In this document: positions 17,348 through 26,897 of the stretch, piece after piece
How positions within the stretch are numbered: the stretch's first letter is position 1
Layout of the letters: every line of letters starts with the position of its first letter
Source: Flavobacteriia bacterium
GTDB taxonomy: Bacteria; Bacteroidota; Bacteroidia; Flavobacteriales_D; Crocinitomicaceae
Direction of reading: 5' to 3'
NCBI GenBank assembly: GCA_016178305.1
Contig: JACOTM010000026.1
Coordinates: 1 to 61,103 of the forward strand
Length of the DNA stretch: 61,103 nucleotides
Position numbers and translations under genes: made by a program
Notes under the pieces: model-generated
Told to the model about the DNA's origin: nothing
Database searches by the model: none
The model's input: only the letters and a program-made list of their open reading frames with translations

Positions 17348-18002
17348 TGATTACAACAATTTCTCCTTTTGGCGGATGTTGCTCATAATATTCTTTAACT
17401 TCTTTTGCTGTCCCTCTTTTGTATTCTTCAAACATTTTAGACAATTCACGAACCACACACACTTTTCGCTCGACTCCCATGAATTCTTCAATTTGACCTA
17501 AACATTTAACTAAACGATGTGGTGATTCATATAAAATTATAGTCCGCTCTTCCTGTTCTAATTGCAATAATTTTGTTTGACGCCCTTTTTTATGCGGCAA
17601 AAATCCTTCGAAACAAAAACGATCACAAGGAAAACCACTTGCAACTAAGGCAGGAATTAGCGCTGTAGGGCCAGGAAGACATTCAACATCAATACCTTCG
17701 TTGACACATTCACGAGCTAATAAAAATCCGGGATCTGAAATACCTGGAGTACCTGCATCTGAAACCAAAACTGCGAGATTCATTCCTTTAATTCGATCTA
17801 TAGCTGATTGTAAAGAACGATGTTCGTTGTGCGCATGAAAAGGAATAACATGTTGTTGAATTTCAAAATGATTAAGCAATTTTTTGGTTACCCGTGTATC
17901 TTCTGCAAAAATAATATCTGCTTCTTTTAAAATTCTAAGTGATCGTAAAGTAATGTCTTCTAAATTTCCAATCGGAGTTGGAACTAAACATAATTTTGCC
18001 AT
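17322..18002 (-). CDS. rsmI: 16S rRNA (cytidine(1402)-2'-O)-methyltransferase
   Basis: 226 residues. RsmI methylates the ribose of C1402 in the 16S rRNA decoding centre using SAM. The tetrapyrrole-methylase fold is clear: LVPTPIGNLEDITLRSLRIL at the N-terminus, FAEDTRVTKKLL, LVSDAGTPGISDPGFLL (SAM site) and PGPTALIPALVASGFP. It is shorter than E. coli RsmI (286) because it lacks the C-terminal extension, which is common in Bacteroidetes. It lies 2 bp below the RDD gene and overlaps the oxidoreductase by 26 bp. Confidence 0.93.
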   Translation of the reverse strand: MAKLCLVPTPIGNLEDITLRSLRILKEADIIFAEDTRVTKKLLNHFEIQQHVIPFHAHNEHRSLQSAIDRIKGMNLAVLVSDAGTPGISDPGFLLARECVNEGIDVECLPGPTALIPALVASGFPCDRFCFEGFLPHKKGRQTKLLQLEQEERTIILYESPHRLVKCLGQIEEFMGVERKVCVVRELSKMFEEYKRGTAKEVKEYYEQHPPKGEIVVIIEGKNGKN

Positions 18003-18004
18003 AA

Positions 18005-18775
18005 TTATCTTGTAAGGACTACGTAATCTTGTAATAAAGTTTGTAAAAAATCTAAACGTTTTGCAGGAGTTTCACTTAAGCCTATTAAACGAGCAGACTC
18101 ATCTGCCAATTGTATTGCAAAATCTTTAACTTGCGGTGTTTGATATTTTCGAACACGTTGAATCGTTGTTTTAATTAGCAACATATCTTCATCTGTCAAT
18201 TTCACAACAGCTGGATATGTTGGAACATAATCGGTTTGGTTTTTAATGGCTAAAACATCTGAAATACTATATTTTATACTTGGTTTATTTTTTATTACAA
18301 CTGAGCCTGCCATTAAATCTCCAATCCGTTGATTTCTTTCAGAAATACTGCTAAAAAAGATTCCCAAAATTCCAATTCCTAACCAACATAAAATTAAAAA
18401 ATCCAAACTAATCCATAAAAACTCTCCTTTAAAAATCCATCTTGTAAAAATCTCTTTTAAACCGATTCGCTCTCCTTGTACAGTAACAACACGTATTCCT
18501 ATTAAATATTTGCCTAAACTTTGTCCATTCGTAAAATATTCACAAATTGGATGATAAAAAATAAATGGAATCTTAATAATTATTAATAGCAATAACAAGT
18601 CACTTCCTTTCGTAGAAATCAAAACGGTATTATACCCTAAAATCCCTGTTAAAGTCATAAAATAAATTGTAAACATTGCGATATCAATAAATGCCGCTAA
18701 AAAACGTTGCGCCGTTGAAGCTAATTCATATTCAATTTTTACATTTTGTGCCGAAACAAATTCAATTGTTTTCAT
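18005..18775 (-). CDS. RDD family membrane protein
   Basis: 256 residues. The RDD domain occupies the first ~160 residues, starting with the diagnostic ASTAQRFLAAFIDIAMFTIY (Arg...Asp) and followed by hydrophobic helices and the GQSLGKYLIGIRVV box. ERNQRIGDLMAGSVVI closes the domain. The C-terminal ~95 residues are soluble and helical. RDD proteins are membrane proteins of mostly unknown, possibly transport-related, function. It heads the rsmI-oxidoreductase transcript. Confidence 0.88.
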   Translation of the reverse strand: MKTIEFVSAQNVKIEYELASTAQRFLAAFIDIAMFTIYFMTLTGILGYNTVLISTKGSDLLLLLIIIKIPFIFYHPICEYFTNGQSLGKYLIGIRVVTVQGERIGLKEIFTRWIFKGEFLWISLDFLILCWLGIGILGIFFSSISERNQRIGDLMAGSVVIKNKPSIKYSISDVLAIKNQTDYVPTYPAVVKLTDEDMLLIKTTIQRVRKYQTPQVKDFAIQLADESARLIGLSETPAKRLDFLQTLLQDYVVLTR

Positions 18776-18822
18776 TCATCTATTTATATTTAGTGCTAAA
18801 ATTAGAAATAGATTGGGAATAT

Positions 18823-20421
18823 TTAATTTTTTATAACACGTTTGTTGTAAAAAGTCCCATTCAAATTTATTGAAATAAAATAGACCCCTTTTTTACAATT
18901 CTCCCCATTGTCATTTTTCCCACTCCATAACGTTTGAAATTGAGTTGAAAATAATTGTTGGTTTGAACATAATTTGGTAATTAATTTCCCTTGAAAATCA
19001 AAAATACTTACAGAAATTTGATCACCCGGTTTACAGTTCATTTCAATGTTAAAATGATCATTTGATGGATTTGGAAAAATGTTTATTTCAGCTGTTTCTT
19101 TTTCAATTGCTTTATTTAAACTTGCTGTCATCAAAACTTCCATATCATAATTTTCGTCCCCTGCTTGATGAATCATGTAATGAAAATATACCAAAAACAT
19201 TTCATCATTAGTATTTAATCCTGGATATACAGTAATAGGTGGATTGTTTGGATTATTTAAATTTGAAGTTGTGTTATTATAATTTCCTTCCGCTCTAATT
19301 GTTGTTCCAATTGGCAAAAATGGCATGTGTTTAAAAAAATAAAAATCCTGCCAATGAAAATCCCATTCAGGTACTTCAATAAAAGGAATTGTATCATTAA
19401 TACTTGTTGTTGCATAAGCTTTAATATCATTTCCAAGTAAATGCATGTGCGGAAATACACTCAAAACCGATATATTATTGTTTAAACCAGACGTGCCTGC
19501 TGGATAAGATCCTGTTACATGGGTAATTTGATTGGGGGGTAAAATAAAATCCCAATTCTGAATAATCGGTGAGGCATAAACTTGTCTAATTCCCGTTTCA
19601 TTAGGAGGATAAAAATGTAAAATGACTTTTGTGCTATCGAATTCACCATAACTTCCATCAGGATAATGCATAGCAAAATAGATATTAGAACCGGAAGCTA
19701 TTGGAATTCCTAATTTTAATGGGGCTGTTGAAGGTAACGTAACCGGACTACAACCAGGTGTATAGCCTGCAATTAAAAAAGTATTTGTTGAAGCTGGACT
19801 AGAACAATCTCCTCCAATTGAATCTGTAACTTCTACATCATTGGGGTCTATATAAACAAGAGCATGGTGTACAATGGATCGATTACCTGGAATTATTTCA
19901 ATGGACTTAATGACCCGATTACTGGTAAGTCCACTCGGAATGGAAAAACAAGCATAATCATCATGACCTGTTTGGGCTTTACTCATGTATGTCGGAATTT
20001 GTACTTCTAAATCACCTGCACCTAAAATTGATCCTAAATTAAACACAGGTGGTGGTGGTGTATTTGAAGCATTTCCCTCAGGTGTTCCATTTGTTAGCCA
20101 TGATAATATTGTCGCTTTATCAGTTGTTGATAAAGCTCTATCATGAACATATTGTTGATATTCATTATTGGGTGGCCATGGTGGCATTTCATCTTGTGCA
20201 ACAGCATCGTAAATAGCCGCTGACATCGCAACAACTTGGCTGTATGTCGTTAATGGAGTTGAAGATATTCCTCCCGTATGATGGCATTGCGCACATTTAT
20301 TATAAACAATTTGAGCAACATTATCGCTCCAAGTTTGAGCAGATGAAAATTGATAAAAAAACAGCGTTAGCAGTACAGTTAAATGTTTCATAGTATTTAT
20401 TTGTTTTAGAAAATTAGTCAT
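18823..20421 (-). CDS. Secreted heme-site plus copper monooxygenase-like protein, T9SS cargo
   Basis: 532 residues from the outer ATG; MKHLTVLLTLFFYQFSSAQ (ATG at 20391) is the likely true start because it begins a signal peptide. A short cytochrome-c-like segment with CAQCHH near the N-terminus includes the DEMPPWPP loop seen in such proteins. The middle resembles the copper type II ascorbate-dependent monooxygenase fold: RSIVHHALVY, YFAMHYPDG, SVFPHMHLLG and MFLVYFHYMIH provide candidate His/Met copper ligands. The end is a T9SS type A sorting domain (INIFPNPSNDHFNI to VYFISINLNG). It should be a surface-exposed redox protein; substrate unknown. Confidence 0.85.
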   Translation of the reverse strand: MTNFLKQINTMKHLTVLLTLFFYQFSSAQTWSDNVAQIVYNKCAQCHHTGGISSTPLTTYSQVVAMSAAIYDAVAQDEMPPWPPNNEYQQYVHDRALSTTDKATILSWLTNGTPEGNASNTPPPPVFNLGSILGAGDLEVQIPTYMSKAQTGHDDYACFSIPSGLTSNRVIKSIEIIPGNRSIVHHALVYIDPNDVEVTDSIGGDCSSPASTNTFLIAGYTPGCSPVTLPSTAPLKLGIPIASGSNIYFAMHYPDGSYGEFDSTKVILHFYPPNETGIRQVYASPIIQNWDFILPPNQITHVTGSYPAGTSGLNNNISVLSVFPHMHLLGNDIKAYATTSINDTIPFIEVPEWDFHWQDFYFFKHMPFLPIGTTIRAEGNYNNTTSNLNNPNNPPITVYPGLNTNDEMFLVYFHYMIHQAGDENYDMEVLMTASLNKAIEKETAEINIFPNPSNDHFNIEMNCKPGDQISVSIFDFQGKLITKLCSNQQLFSTQFQTLWSGKNDNGENCKKGVYFISINLNGTFYNKRVIKN

Positions 20422-20548
20422 TTTTTTAATATATTTTATCTTTTTGAAATAGAAATATTATCAATATATTCAAATTAACTATTTAACTGATGTGTTTTTT
20501 AGAAAATCTTTCCTAATAAAAGTCATGTTTTTTATTTCTTATTAATAT

Positions 20549-20556
20549 TAACTTTG
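20549..20556 (+). promoter_or_regulatory. -7 promoter box before the outer-membrane-type protein
   Basis: TAACTTTG matches TAnnTTTG. It overlaps the outermost possible ATG (20554), which argues that translation really begins at 20578, 22 bp below the box. Confidence 0.55.
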
Positions 20557-20577
20557 CTAAAATTTAAAAAGTATTCC

Positions 20578-21399
20578 ATGAAGTCAATTTTGTTATGTTG
20601 TTTAACAATTAGTTTCCTTTCATTTTCACAAGAGAATGTATCAACAGCGATTACTAAAAAAGGGAGTTTCTTTTTTTATTGGGGATGGAACCATTCGGCT
20701 TATAGCAATTCAGACATTCATTTTACTGGACATAATTATGATTTTACTTTGTATGATGTGGAAGCTAAAGATCGTCAAAGTGCGTTTGATCCAAAGATAT
20801 ATTTTAATCCTGCTACAATAACAATCCCTCAATATAACTTAAGAATAGGTTATTATTTTCATGAAAAATATTCTATTTCTTTGGGTGCAGATCACATGAA
20901 ATATGTCATGAGAGATTATCAAATGGCGACGATTTCAGGACACATTGAAAATTCTGGTACTGGATATGATGGTGTTTATGATAAACAAGCATTTATGATT
21001 AAACCAGATTTTTTAAAATTTGAGCATACAGATGGTTTAAATTATTTAAATTCTGAGGTACGAAGACATGATAAAATTTATACCTATAAAAAGTTTAAGT
21101 TAAATCTTTCTGAAGGTTTAGGAGCAGGTTTTTTATATCCTCGTACAAATACAACCTTAATGCACAATGCACGCTATGATCAATTCCATGTTGCGGGTTT
21201 TGGTTTAGGAGCAGTTGCTGCTTTAAATATTGAAATCTATGATCGTTTTTACATTCAAACAGAATTAAAAGTTGGTTATATAAACATGCCCTCTATTCGT
21301 ACAACAATGTATATTGCTGATAAAGCAAAGCAAGCATTTACTTTTATCCAATCAAATGTTGTTTTCGGAATGAATTTAAACTATAAGAAGAAAAAATAA
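20578..21399 (+). CDS. Exported, probably outer-membrane beta-barrel protein
   Basis: 273 residues from the ATG at 20578. A signal peptide (MKSILLCCLTISFLSFSQ) precedes alternating hydrophobic, aromatic strands such as GSFFFYWGWNHSAY, YNLRIGYYFHEKYSISLGADH, LGAGFLYPRTNT and FYIQTELKVGYINM, ending with a Lys-rich tail. I recognise no named family. The strand pattern suggests an outer-membrane beta-barrel. An additional eight codons are open upstream but overlap the -7 box. It is divergent from the T9SS monooxygenase-like gene, with independent promoters in the 150-bp gap. Confidence 0.75.
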   Translation: MKSILLCCLTISFLSFSQENVSTAITKKGSFFFYWGWNHSAYSNSDIHFTGHNYDFTLYDVEAKDRQSAFDPKIYFNPATITIPQYNLRIGYYFHEKYSISLGADHMKYVMRDYQMATISGHIENSGTGYDGVYDKQAFMIKPDFLKFEHTDGLNYLNSEVRRHDKIYTYKKFKLNLSEGLGAGFLYPRTNTTLMHNARYDQFHVAGFGLGAVAALNIEIYDRFYIQTELKVGYINMPSIRTTMYIADKAKQAFTFIQSNVVFGMNLNYKKKK

Positions 21400-21639
21400 C
21401 TTGTAAGCTAAACAGCTTTATGAACGAAAACTATTTTCTGAAACATTTATAGAATATTAGAAGTTTTTCAATTGAGTAAAATTCAAAAATCAGATAATAT
21501 TTACTAGAAAGACTAAGTAACTCCTAAAATTATTTGATAAAAAGATTTTATTGGATTTTTTTACTCAAAAAAGGCAAGATTTTCAGTAATAATGGATCTT
21601 TATTTCTTAAAAACTTAACGCGTTTTGAGAGGAAAAGAC

Positions 21640-22461
21640 TTAAAATATTGAAATCATAATAAATTCTCCCATATATAAATAACTGGTTGTTGTAGCAAAA
21701 ATTGGCTCTAAGGAAAGAATCATAGCAGTTGCAATTATACTCACATATTGTTGAGCCCAAATCATTAAAAAATAACACAATAAAGTCCCAAATAAACTTA
21801 AATATACCACACTTGGAAGCGCATTTAATTCAAACATTAATGGTTCATCTATTAATTGTAATTTAATAAATAAACAAATTGTTGAGATGATGCCAGCAAA
21901 TAGAAATTGATAAAATATCAAGCCATATAACTCTGATTTTCTAACATATTCACCACTTAGAATGATGTTTAATGCACAAACTACCGCACCAATTAATGTC
22001 AAAAAATCACCCCAATTAAAATTTGCTTCTGAATTACTATTCGTCAGTAAGTATAAACCAAATGAAACAATAACAATGGTAAGTAGTTGTTTCCAATCTA
22101 TTTTATTTTGACCAACAAAAAACAATAGAATTGGAACCATGATTACAGCCGAACTTGTAATAAAAGCACTGTGTGTTGAACTTGTCACAGATAAACCTAC
22201 TGTTTGTATAATGTAAATCGCACCAATTATTACACCCAATATGATTCCATATTTAATAGCTTTTCTATTTTTTAAAATATTTAATTTCTTCTTAAACAAT
22301 AAAAATATTCCAAAAGCAACTACCGCAATCCAATTTCTAAGAACGGATAATAATACAGGATCAATTTTATCAGATATACCTTTGATTACAGCAAATGTTG
22401 TCCCCCAAATGATTGTACATAAAATAAGAATTAATATGTGTTTTTTATTTGAAGCTTGCAT
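21640..22461 (-). CDS. EamA/DMT family transporter, C-terminus short
   Basis: 273 residues. The two EamA repeats of the drug/metabolite transporter superfamily are present: IIWGTTFAVIKGI in TM1, then STHSAFITSSAVIMVPILLF, a second repeat from NWGDFLTLIGAVVCALNIIL and the signature ATAMILSLEPIFATTTSYLYMGE. Such proteins have ten helices. After MGEFIMISIF a TAA ends translation where the tenth helix should follow, and I find no helix-like continuation in other frames. It is therefore probably truncated by one helix and of uncertain activity. A TACTTTTG box on its strand lies at 22596-22589. Confidence 0.82.
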   Translation of the reverse strand: MQASNKKHILILILCTIIWGTTFAVIKGISDKIDPVLLSVLRNWIAVVAFGIFLLFKKKLNILKNRKAIKYGIILGVIIGAIYIIQTVGLSVTSSTHSAFITSSAVIMVPILLFFVGQNKIDWKQLLTIVIVSFGLYLLTNSNSEANFNWGDFLTLIGAVVCALNIILSGEYVRKSELYGLIFYQFLFAGIISTICLFIKLQLIDEPLMFELNALPSVVYLSLFGTLLCYFLMIWAQQYVSIIATAMILSLEPIFATTTSYLYMGEFIMISIF

Positions 22462-22774
22462 AATTTCGCATTTTACACCATTTTTACTTTGAATTTACTA
22501 GTATATTTTTCAGGTATAATGCCGATATAGCTTTGATTAAATTGGAATTTTATTCCAGTATTATCAAAGGTCAATCGGTATTAGTAAACAAAAGTAAGAT
22601 TAAAATACTTAAAATTTTATTTTATTAATAATGGGCTATTGATACACGATTGAATGATAGTCAATTTTATTTTACTACATTCGATTATTATTCCGTTTAA
22701 ATATAATTTCTAGATTATTATCTATAAAAAACAGCGCAGGTAAGTGCGCTGTTCTTAACGATATGCAGTGTTTC
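22462..22774. other. Intergenic region between recA and the EamA gene
   Basis: About 313 bp, AT-rich, no gene. It contains the recA terminator (22726-22753) and, on the minus strand, a consensus -7 box TACTTTTG at 22589-22596, which could serve the EamA gene with a ~125-nt leader. I see nothing else in it. Confidence 0.6.
22726..22753 (-). terminator. recA terminator
   Basis: AACAGCGCA (22730-22738) pairs with TGCGCTGTT (22745-22753) around a 6-nt loop. On the minus strand the hairpin is followed by a T run (22726-22731 region). It lies just past the recA stop at 22775. Confidence 0.9.
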
Positions 22775-23803
22775 TTACTCTTCTGAATCTACTAAAACAT
22801 TCGTATGAGTAAGAGCTTCTTTAATTTTTGTTTCTAATTCAGAAAACAATTCAGGATTGTCCAATAAAATTTGTTTAACTGAATCGCGGCCTTGACCTAA
22901 TTTTGTTTCACCATAAGAGAACCATGAACCACTTTTCTTGATAATATTCAATTCTACACCTAAATCAATAATTTCTCCTACTTTTGAAATTCCTTCACCA
23001 TACATAATATCGAATTCAGCTTTTCTAAATGGTGGAGCTATTTTATTTTTAACAACTTTTACTTTAATTCTATTCCCAATAACTTCTTCTCCATCTTTAA
23101 TCTGTGCTGCTCTTCGAATATCTACTCGAACGGATGCATAAAACTTCAAAGCATTACCTCCTGTTGTTGTTTCAGGATTTCCAAACATAACACCAATTTT
23201 ATCCCGTAATTGGTTAATGAAAATACAACAACACCCTGCTTTATTTATTGAACCTGTTAATTTTCTCAATGCTTTAGACATCAAACGAGCTTGTAACCCC
23301 ATTTGTGAATCTCCCATCTCTCCTTCAATTTCTGCTTTTGGTGTTAATGCTGCAACTGAATCGACAACAACTAAATCAACAGCTCCTGAACGAATCAAAT
23401 TATCAGCTATTTCTAAAGCTTGTTCCCCGTTATCTGGCTGAGAAATCAATAAATTTCCGACATCAACACCTAATTTTTGAGCATAAAATTGATCAAATGC
23501 ATGCTCTGCATCAATAATTGCTGCAATACCTCCTTGTTTTTGAACTTCTGCTATTGCATGAATTGCTAAAGTTGTTTTTCCAGATGATTCTGGTCCAAAA
23601 ATTTCAACGATTCTTCCTTTAGGATACCCTTGAATTCCTAATGCTAAATCTAATGTTAATGATCCTGATGGAATCACTTCTATATCTGCTATTGGAGCAT
23701 CTCCTAACTTCATGACCGTTCCTTTGCCATACGTTTTGTCTAACTTCTCCATCGTAAGCTGTAAAGCTTTTAATTTGTCTGGGTTTACTTCTTTTGCTGC
23801 CAT
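22775..23803 (-). CDS. recA: Recombinase RecA
   Basis: 342 residues. RecA forms ATP-dependent filaments on single-stranded DNA for recombination and SOS control. Walker [10 protein letters not shown], the [19 protein letters not shown] region with loop L1, [12 protein letters not shown], and loop L2 ([19 protein letters not shown]) are all present. The C-terminus ends in acidic residues (VLVDSEE). It is transcribed alone, from a TATCTTTG box at 23888-23881 to the terminator at 22726-22753. Confidence 0.98.
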   Translation of the reverse strand: MAAKEVNPDKLKALQLTMEKLDKTYGKGTVMKLGDAPIADIEVIPSGSLTLDLALGIQGYPKGRIVEIFGPESSGKTTLAIHAIAEVQKQGGIAAIIDAEHAFDQFYAQKLGVDVGNLLISQPDNGEQALEIADNLIRSGAVDLVVVDSVAALTPKAEIEGEMGDSQMGLQARLMSKALRKLTGSINKAGCCCIFINQLRDKIGVMFGNPETTTGGNALKFYASVRVDIRRAAQIKDGEEVIGNRIKVKVVKNKIAPPFRKAEFDIMYGEGISKVGEIIDLGVELNIIKKSGSWFSYGETKLGQGRDSVKQILLDNPELFSELETKIKEALTHTNVLVDSEE

Positions 23804-23880
23804 ATCGCTTTTTTAAAATTCGATTACATCTTCGTTACTGATGTTTTTCGAATGGGTTATTATTGTTTTTATTTATGATA

Positions 23881-23888
23881 CAAAGATA
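23881..23888 (-). promoter_or_regulatory. recA -7 promoter box
   Basis: On the minus strand TATCTTTG matches TAnnTTTG, with a leader of about 70 nt to the ATG at 23803. No good -33 TTTG is seen at the 19-bp spacing. Confidence 0.5.
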
Positions 23889-23921
23889 AAGGTAGTAAAT
23901 CGTAATCTATTTACGTACTTC

Positions 23922-24398
23922 TTAATTATTTTCAATTATTTCAATTATTTCTTCTGCATGTGCTTTTGTTTTTGGCTTTTCAATTATTCCGACAATTATT
24001 CCTTTTTCATTTACCACAAATGTCGTACGATGAATCCCATCATATTCTCTTCCCATGAATTTTTTATTTCCCCAGACACCATACGCTTCAATTATTGTTC
24101 TATCAATATCAGCAATTAACACAAAAGGTAAATTTTGCTTTTCAATAAATCGCTGATGTGAACTTTCAGAATCTGCACTTACGCCAATTATAGTAATCCC
24201 TTTTGCTGAAAGAGTTGAATAATTATCCCGAATATTACAAGCCTGCATTGTACAACCAGGAGTGCTATCTTTAGGATAAAAATAGATAGCCCATTTTTTA
24301 CCAATTAAATCAGATGAATATATGTTATCCCCATTTTGATTTTTACCAATAAACATAGGTGCTTTATCGCCGATTTTAAGAAATTTTAAATTGCTCAT
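23922..24398 (-). CDS. bcp: Thioredoxin-dependent thiol peroxidase (Bcp/PrxQ)
   Basis: 158 residues. It reduces peroxides and organic hydroperoxides with electrons from thioredoxin. The peroxidatic Cys sits in DSTPGCTMQACNIRD, with the resolving Cys five residues later, as in the Bcp/PrxQ class. The FYPKDSTPG loop and the GREYDGIHRTTFVVNEKG region complete the fold. It has its own promoter at 24430-24460 and is separate from recA, which lies 119 bp downstream on the same strand. Confidence 0.94.
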   Translation of the reverse strand: MSNLKFLKIGDKAPMFIGKNQNGDNIYSSDLIGKKWAIYFYPKDSTPGCTMQACNIRDNYSTLSAKGITIIGVSADSESSHQRFIEKQNLPFVLIADIDRTIIEAYGVWGNKKFMGREYDGIHRTTFVVNEKGIIVGIIEKPKTKAHAEEIIEIIENN

Positions 24399-24429
24399 TA
24401 TATAAACGTTATTGTGATGATTTATTAAT

Positions 24430-24460
24430 CAAATGTAGCTATTTTTATTATATATCCAAC
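24430..24460 (-). promoter_or_regulatory. Promoter of the Bcp peroxiredoxin gene
   Basis: On the minus strand GTTG (24460-24457), a 19-bp spacer and TACATTTG (24437-24430). The -7 box is perfect; the -33 box has one mismatch. It is 32 bp above the ATG. Confidence 0.6.
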
Positions 24461-24535
24461 TTATTTTGATTACTAATTAATCATTAAACTGATTAATTAG
24501 TAATATTCAATTGATTTTAAGCTGTTTAATTCTGA

Positions 24536-25687
24536 CTATTTTACAAAGAAATTTAATTCTAAATCTTTAATATGATAATTTTTCTTACTACTATTCAATA
24601 TATAATAATTAAAATAGAAGTTTTTTCTATTTTTCATTTTAGCTTTTGGAACTTCAAAAACATATTTTAGCTTTATCCATCCTTTCTTAATAAATCTTTG
24701 ATTAATTCTAGAAGAAGCTTGTTGCCAAAAGAAACTTCCTGCTTTGGTTTCCAATGAAGCTGTAAAAGGACAGATTTTCTCATAATCTGAATATTTATTA
24801 AGATATGCCTTAAATGTCGCAACTACTTTTATTCCTTTAGAAACTTTAACTTTTTTGAATGGTATTTTTTCACCAATATTAATATATTCAGTTGATGCAT
24901 TAATTTCTTTGAAAATTCTTCGGGTTAATAATTTATATGTCCCTTTATACCAATATTGCTGGAAATAAGAAGTAGGAATTAATACATCATTATATATCAA
25001 ATTACTTGTGAAGTTATTATAAACATTTAATTTAGTTTTTAATTTTTTGATATATTTATCATTTGAAAGGGGCTTTAATTCTAAATTTTTCTCAATCTTG
25101 AATAATTGATCATGGTATAAAAAATGATTTCCGTAAACTAAAAAATCATAATTTAAATTAAATGAGCTAATTGGTTGGTAAACATCTAATTTATATTCTT
25201 TTTGAAGATTTAATCCTTTTCCCATAAAAGGAACATTTTGAGGAATAGAAACTCCATAATTATAATGTAATAAGCTTAAAAGTGATGGGGCAATATCTAA
25301 ATGTGAACAAGCTCCAAGGTATGTTTGTGGTTTTTTTAAAAGTTTACTTGTTATTATAATTGGAACTGCTGCTCTGCATAATTCATTTTTAGATTTTAAT
25401 TGTGACCCATGGTCTCCTGTAATTATAAAGATCGTATTATCATAATCTTTATTTTTAGAAATCTTTTTAAAGTAATTTCTTATACAATTATCTGTAAAAC
25501 GATAAGTCGAAGAATGTTTAATGTATTCATCTGTTTCTATTCGTTTTTTCTTTTCAAATTCCTTTTTAATCTGTTTCGTGTAATATTCTTGATTCGGAAT
25601 CTGATAAGGATGATGAGTACTTACGGTTAATAACACATCCATCCTAGATTTTTTAATCTTAGAGTGTTTTCCATTTAAGTCCATCAA
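24536..25687 (-). pseudogene. LTA-synthase-like sulfatase, 3' part after frameshift
   Basis: This frame continues the alkaline-phosphatase-superfamily domain begun in 25684-26892: VLLTVSTHHPYQIPNQEYY, then IFIITGDHGSQLKSKNELCR with the metal-binding Asp-His, then PIIITSKLL and HLDIAPSLLSLLHYNYG. A further ~200 residues form a beta-rich C-terminal region. The nominal TTG start at 25687 is artificial: the frame is open, and homologous in character (KEKLPKKYLWGYSDDQLFEK), back to about 25775, where the upstream frame should join. If not a sequencing error, the two halves are one broken gene. The enzyme type would transfer phosphoglycerol/phosphoethanolamine-like groups or hydrolyse sulfate/phosphate esters at the outer face of the membrane. 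Confidence 0.82.
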
Positions 25688-26892
25688 AGATTTTTCAAAT
25701 AATTGATCATCTGAGTAACCCCATAAGTATTTTTTAGGTAATTTTTCTTTAAATTTCTTTTCCCAACTAAATAATCAGTTTCATGATATTTCATAAATCT
25801 ATCCATTCTATGAAATTCTAAATAGACACCGCAATAAAAACGGGAATAATATTGACGAGATAATAAACTCATCAAAGACCAATGTTGAGGGAATTCCATC
25901 TCCATAAATCGTTCATGAATTGGTGCATTCGGAACAGAAGATAATACTGCTGGCAAAACATTAAACGTACGTTCTGCAGTAGAAAATGTGTTAGGAAAGT
26001 ACAAAGATTTTTTTGTCAACGAGTCTAAAAAAGGCATTAAATCACCCATTTCATGAGCGTATTTACCAACATAATTTGTTCCTAATGCTTCTACAATTAT
26101 TATTACTATGTTTGGTTCTTTTTTAGTATTTACATTGAATAAATTTGCAAATTTTTTATCAAGTGAAAGTGGGTGTATCGCAGGATATTTTGAATCAATT
26201 ATTTTACCTCCCAAAAATTTTGGATCAATCTTAAGATTAGTTCTTAATTCTTCTTCATCTTCAAACATCATATCAATAGTTGAATTCATAAAATAGACAA
26301 ATTTATTATTCACTATTTTTACTGCGACATGTTTATCCGAATGATAATTTAATTTAAAAATAAGGAAAACTCCTATAACACAAAATAAAAATAAAATATT
26401 GAGCTGTTCAATTTTCTTTTTTCTAAAGAAAAAAAGTATATAATAATATAATATTCCAACACTAAAAGAAACTATAATAAGAAAAATATTGATTTTTTTT
26501 AAGCCTGCAATTATTACAATTTCATCATAAGAAAACGTATAAAAAATTTTATCTAATGGCTCCAAAGATTCTAAATACACTTGTGATAAAGCACCATTAA
26601 TTAATAAAATAATTAGTAACAATCCTTCTATGATATATGTGTTTTTTACTTTTCTATATAAAAAACAACTTTGAATAAATATTAAAAATAGAGTTATTCC
26701 ATTGGCAAAAATAAAATCGATAAATATTCCTCCAAATAGATAACCTAATTTTATTCCACTTTCGGTAGAGGTTTTTATAAAAGAAAAATATTCGTAAAAT
26801 CTTAGTAAAAGGAGTAAAATAAAAAAAGTATAAATTACTGGTATTCCTTTTCGAATGTTCTCTATAAAATTATTTTTTAATTTACTCCACAT
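25684..26892 (-). pseudogene. LTA-synthase-like sulfatase, 5' part before frameshift
   Basis: 402 residues. Five or so N-terminal membrane helices (IPVIYTFFILLLLLRFY, FIFANGITLFLIFIQSCFLY, YIIEGLLLIILLINGAL, INIFLIIVSFSVGILYYYIL, LFLFCVIGVFLIF) precede the extracytoplasmic sulfatase domain, which opens with PNIVIIIVEALGTNYVGKY. STAERTFNVLPAVLSS carries the likely catalytic Thr. The frame then goes wrong after FMKYHETDY: adding one T to the minus-strand TATTTAG at about 25769-25775 would restore FSWEKKFKEKLPKKYLW and join the 3' part (24536-25687). As read, both halves are inactive. Confidence 0.82.
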
Positions 26893-26897
26893 ACTGA

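Noticed and set aside
21548-21778. Minus frame that might supply the missing EamA C-terminus
   Set aside because: Its end (FLSKRVKFLRNKDPLLLKIL) is basic rather than a helix, so it is not a frameshifted continuation.
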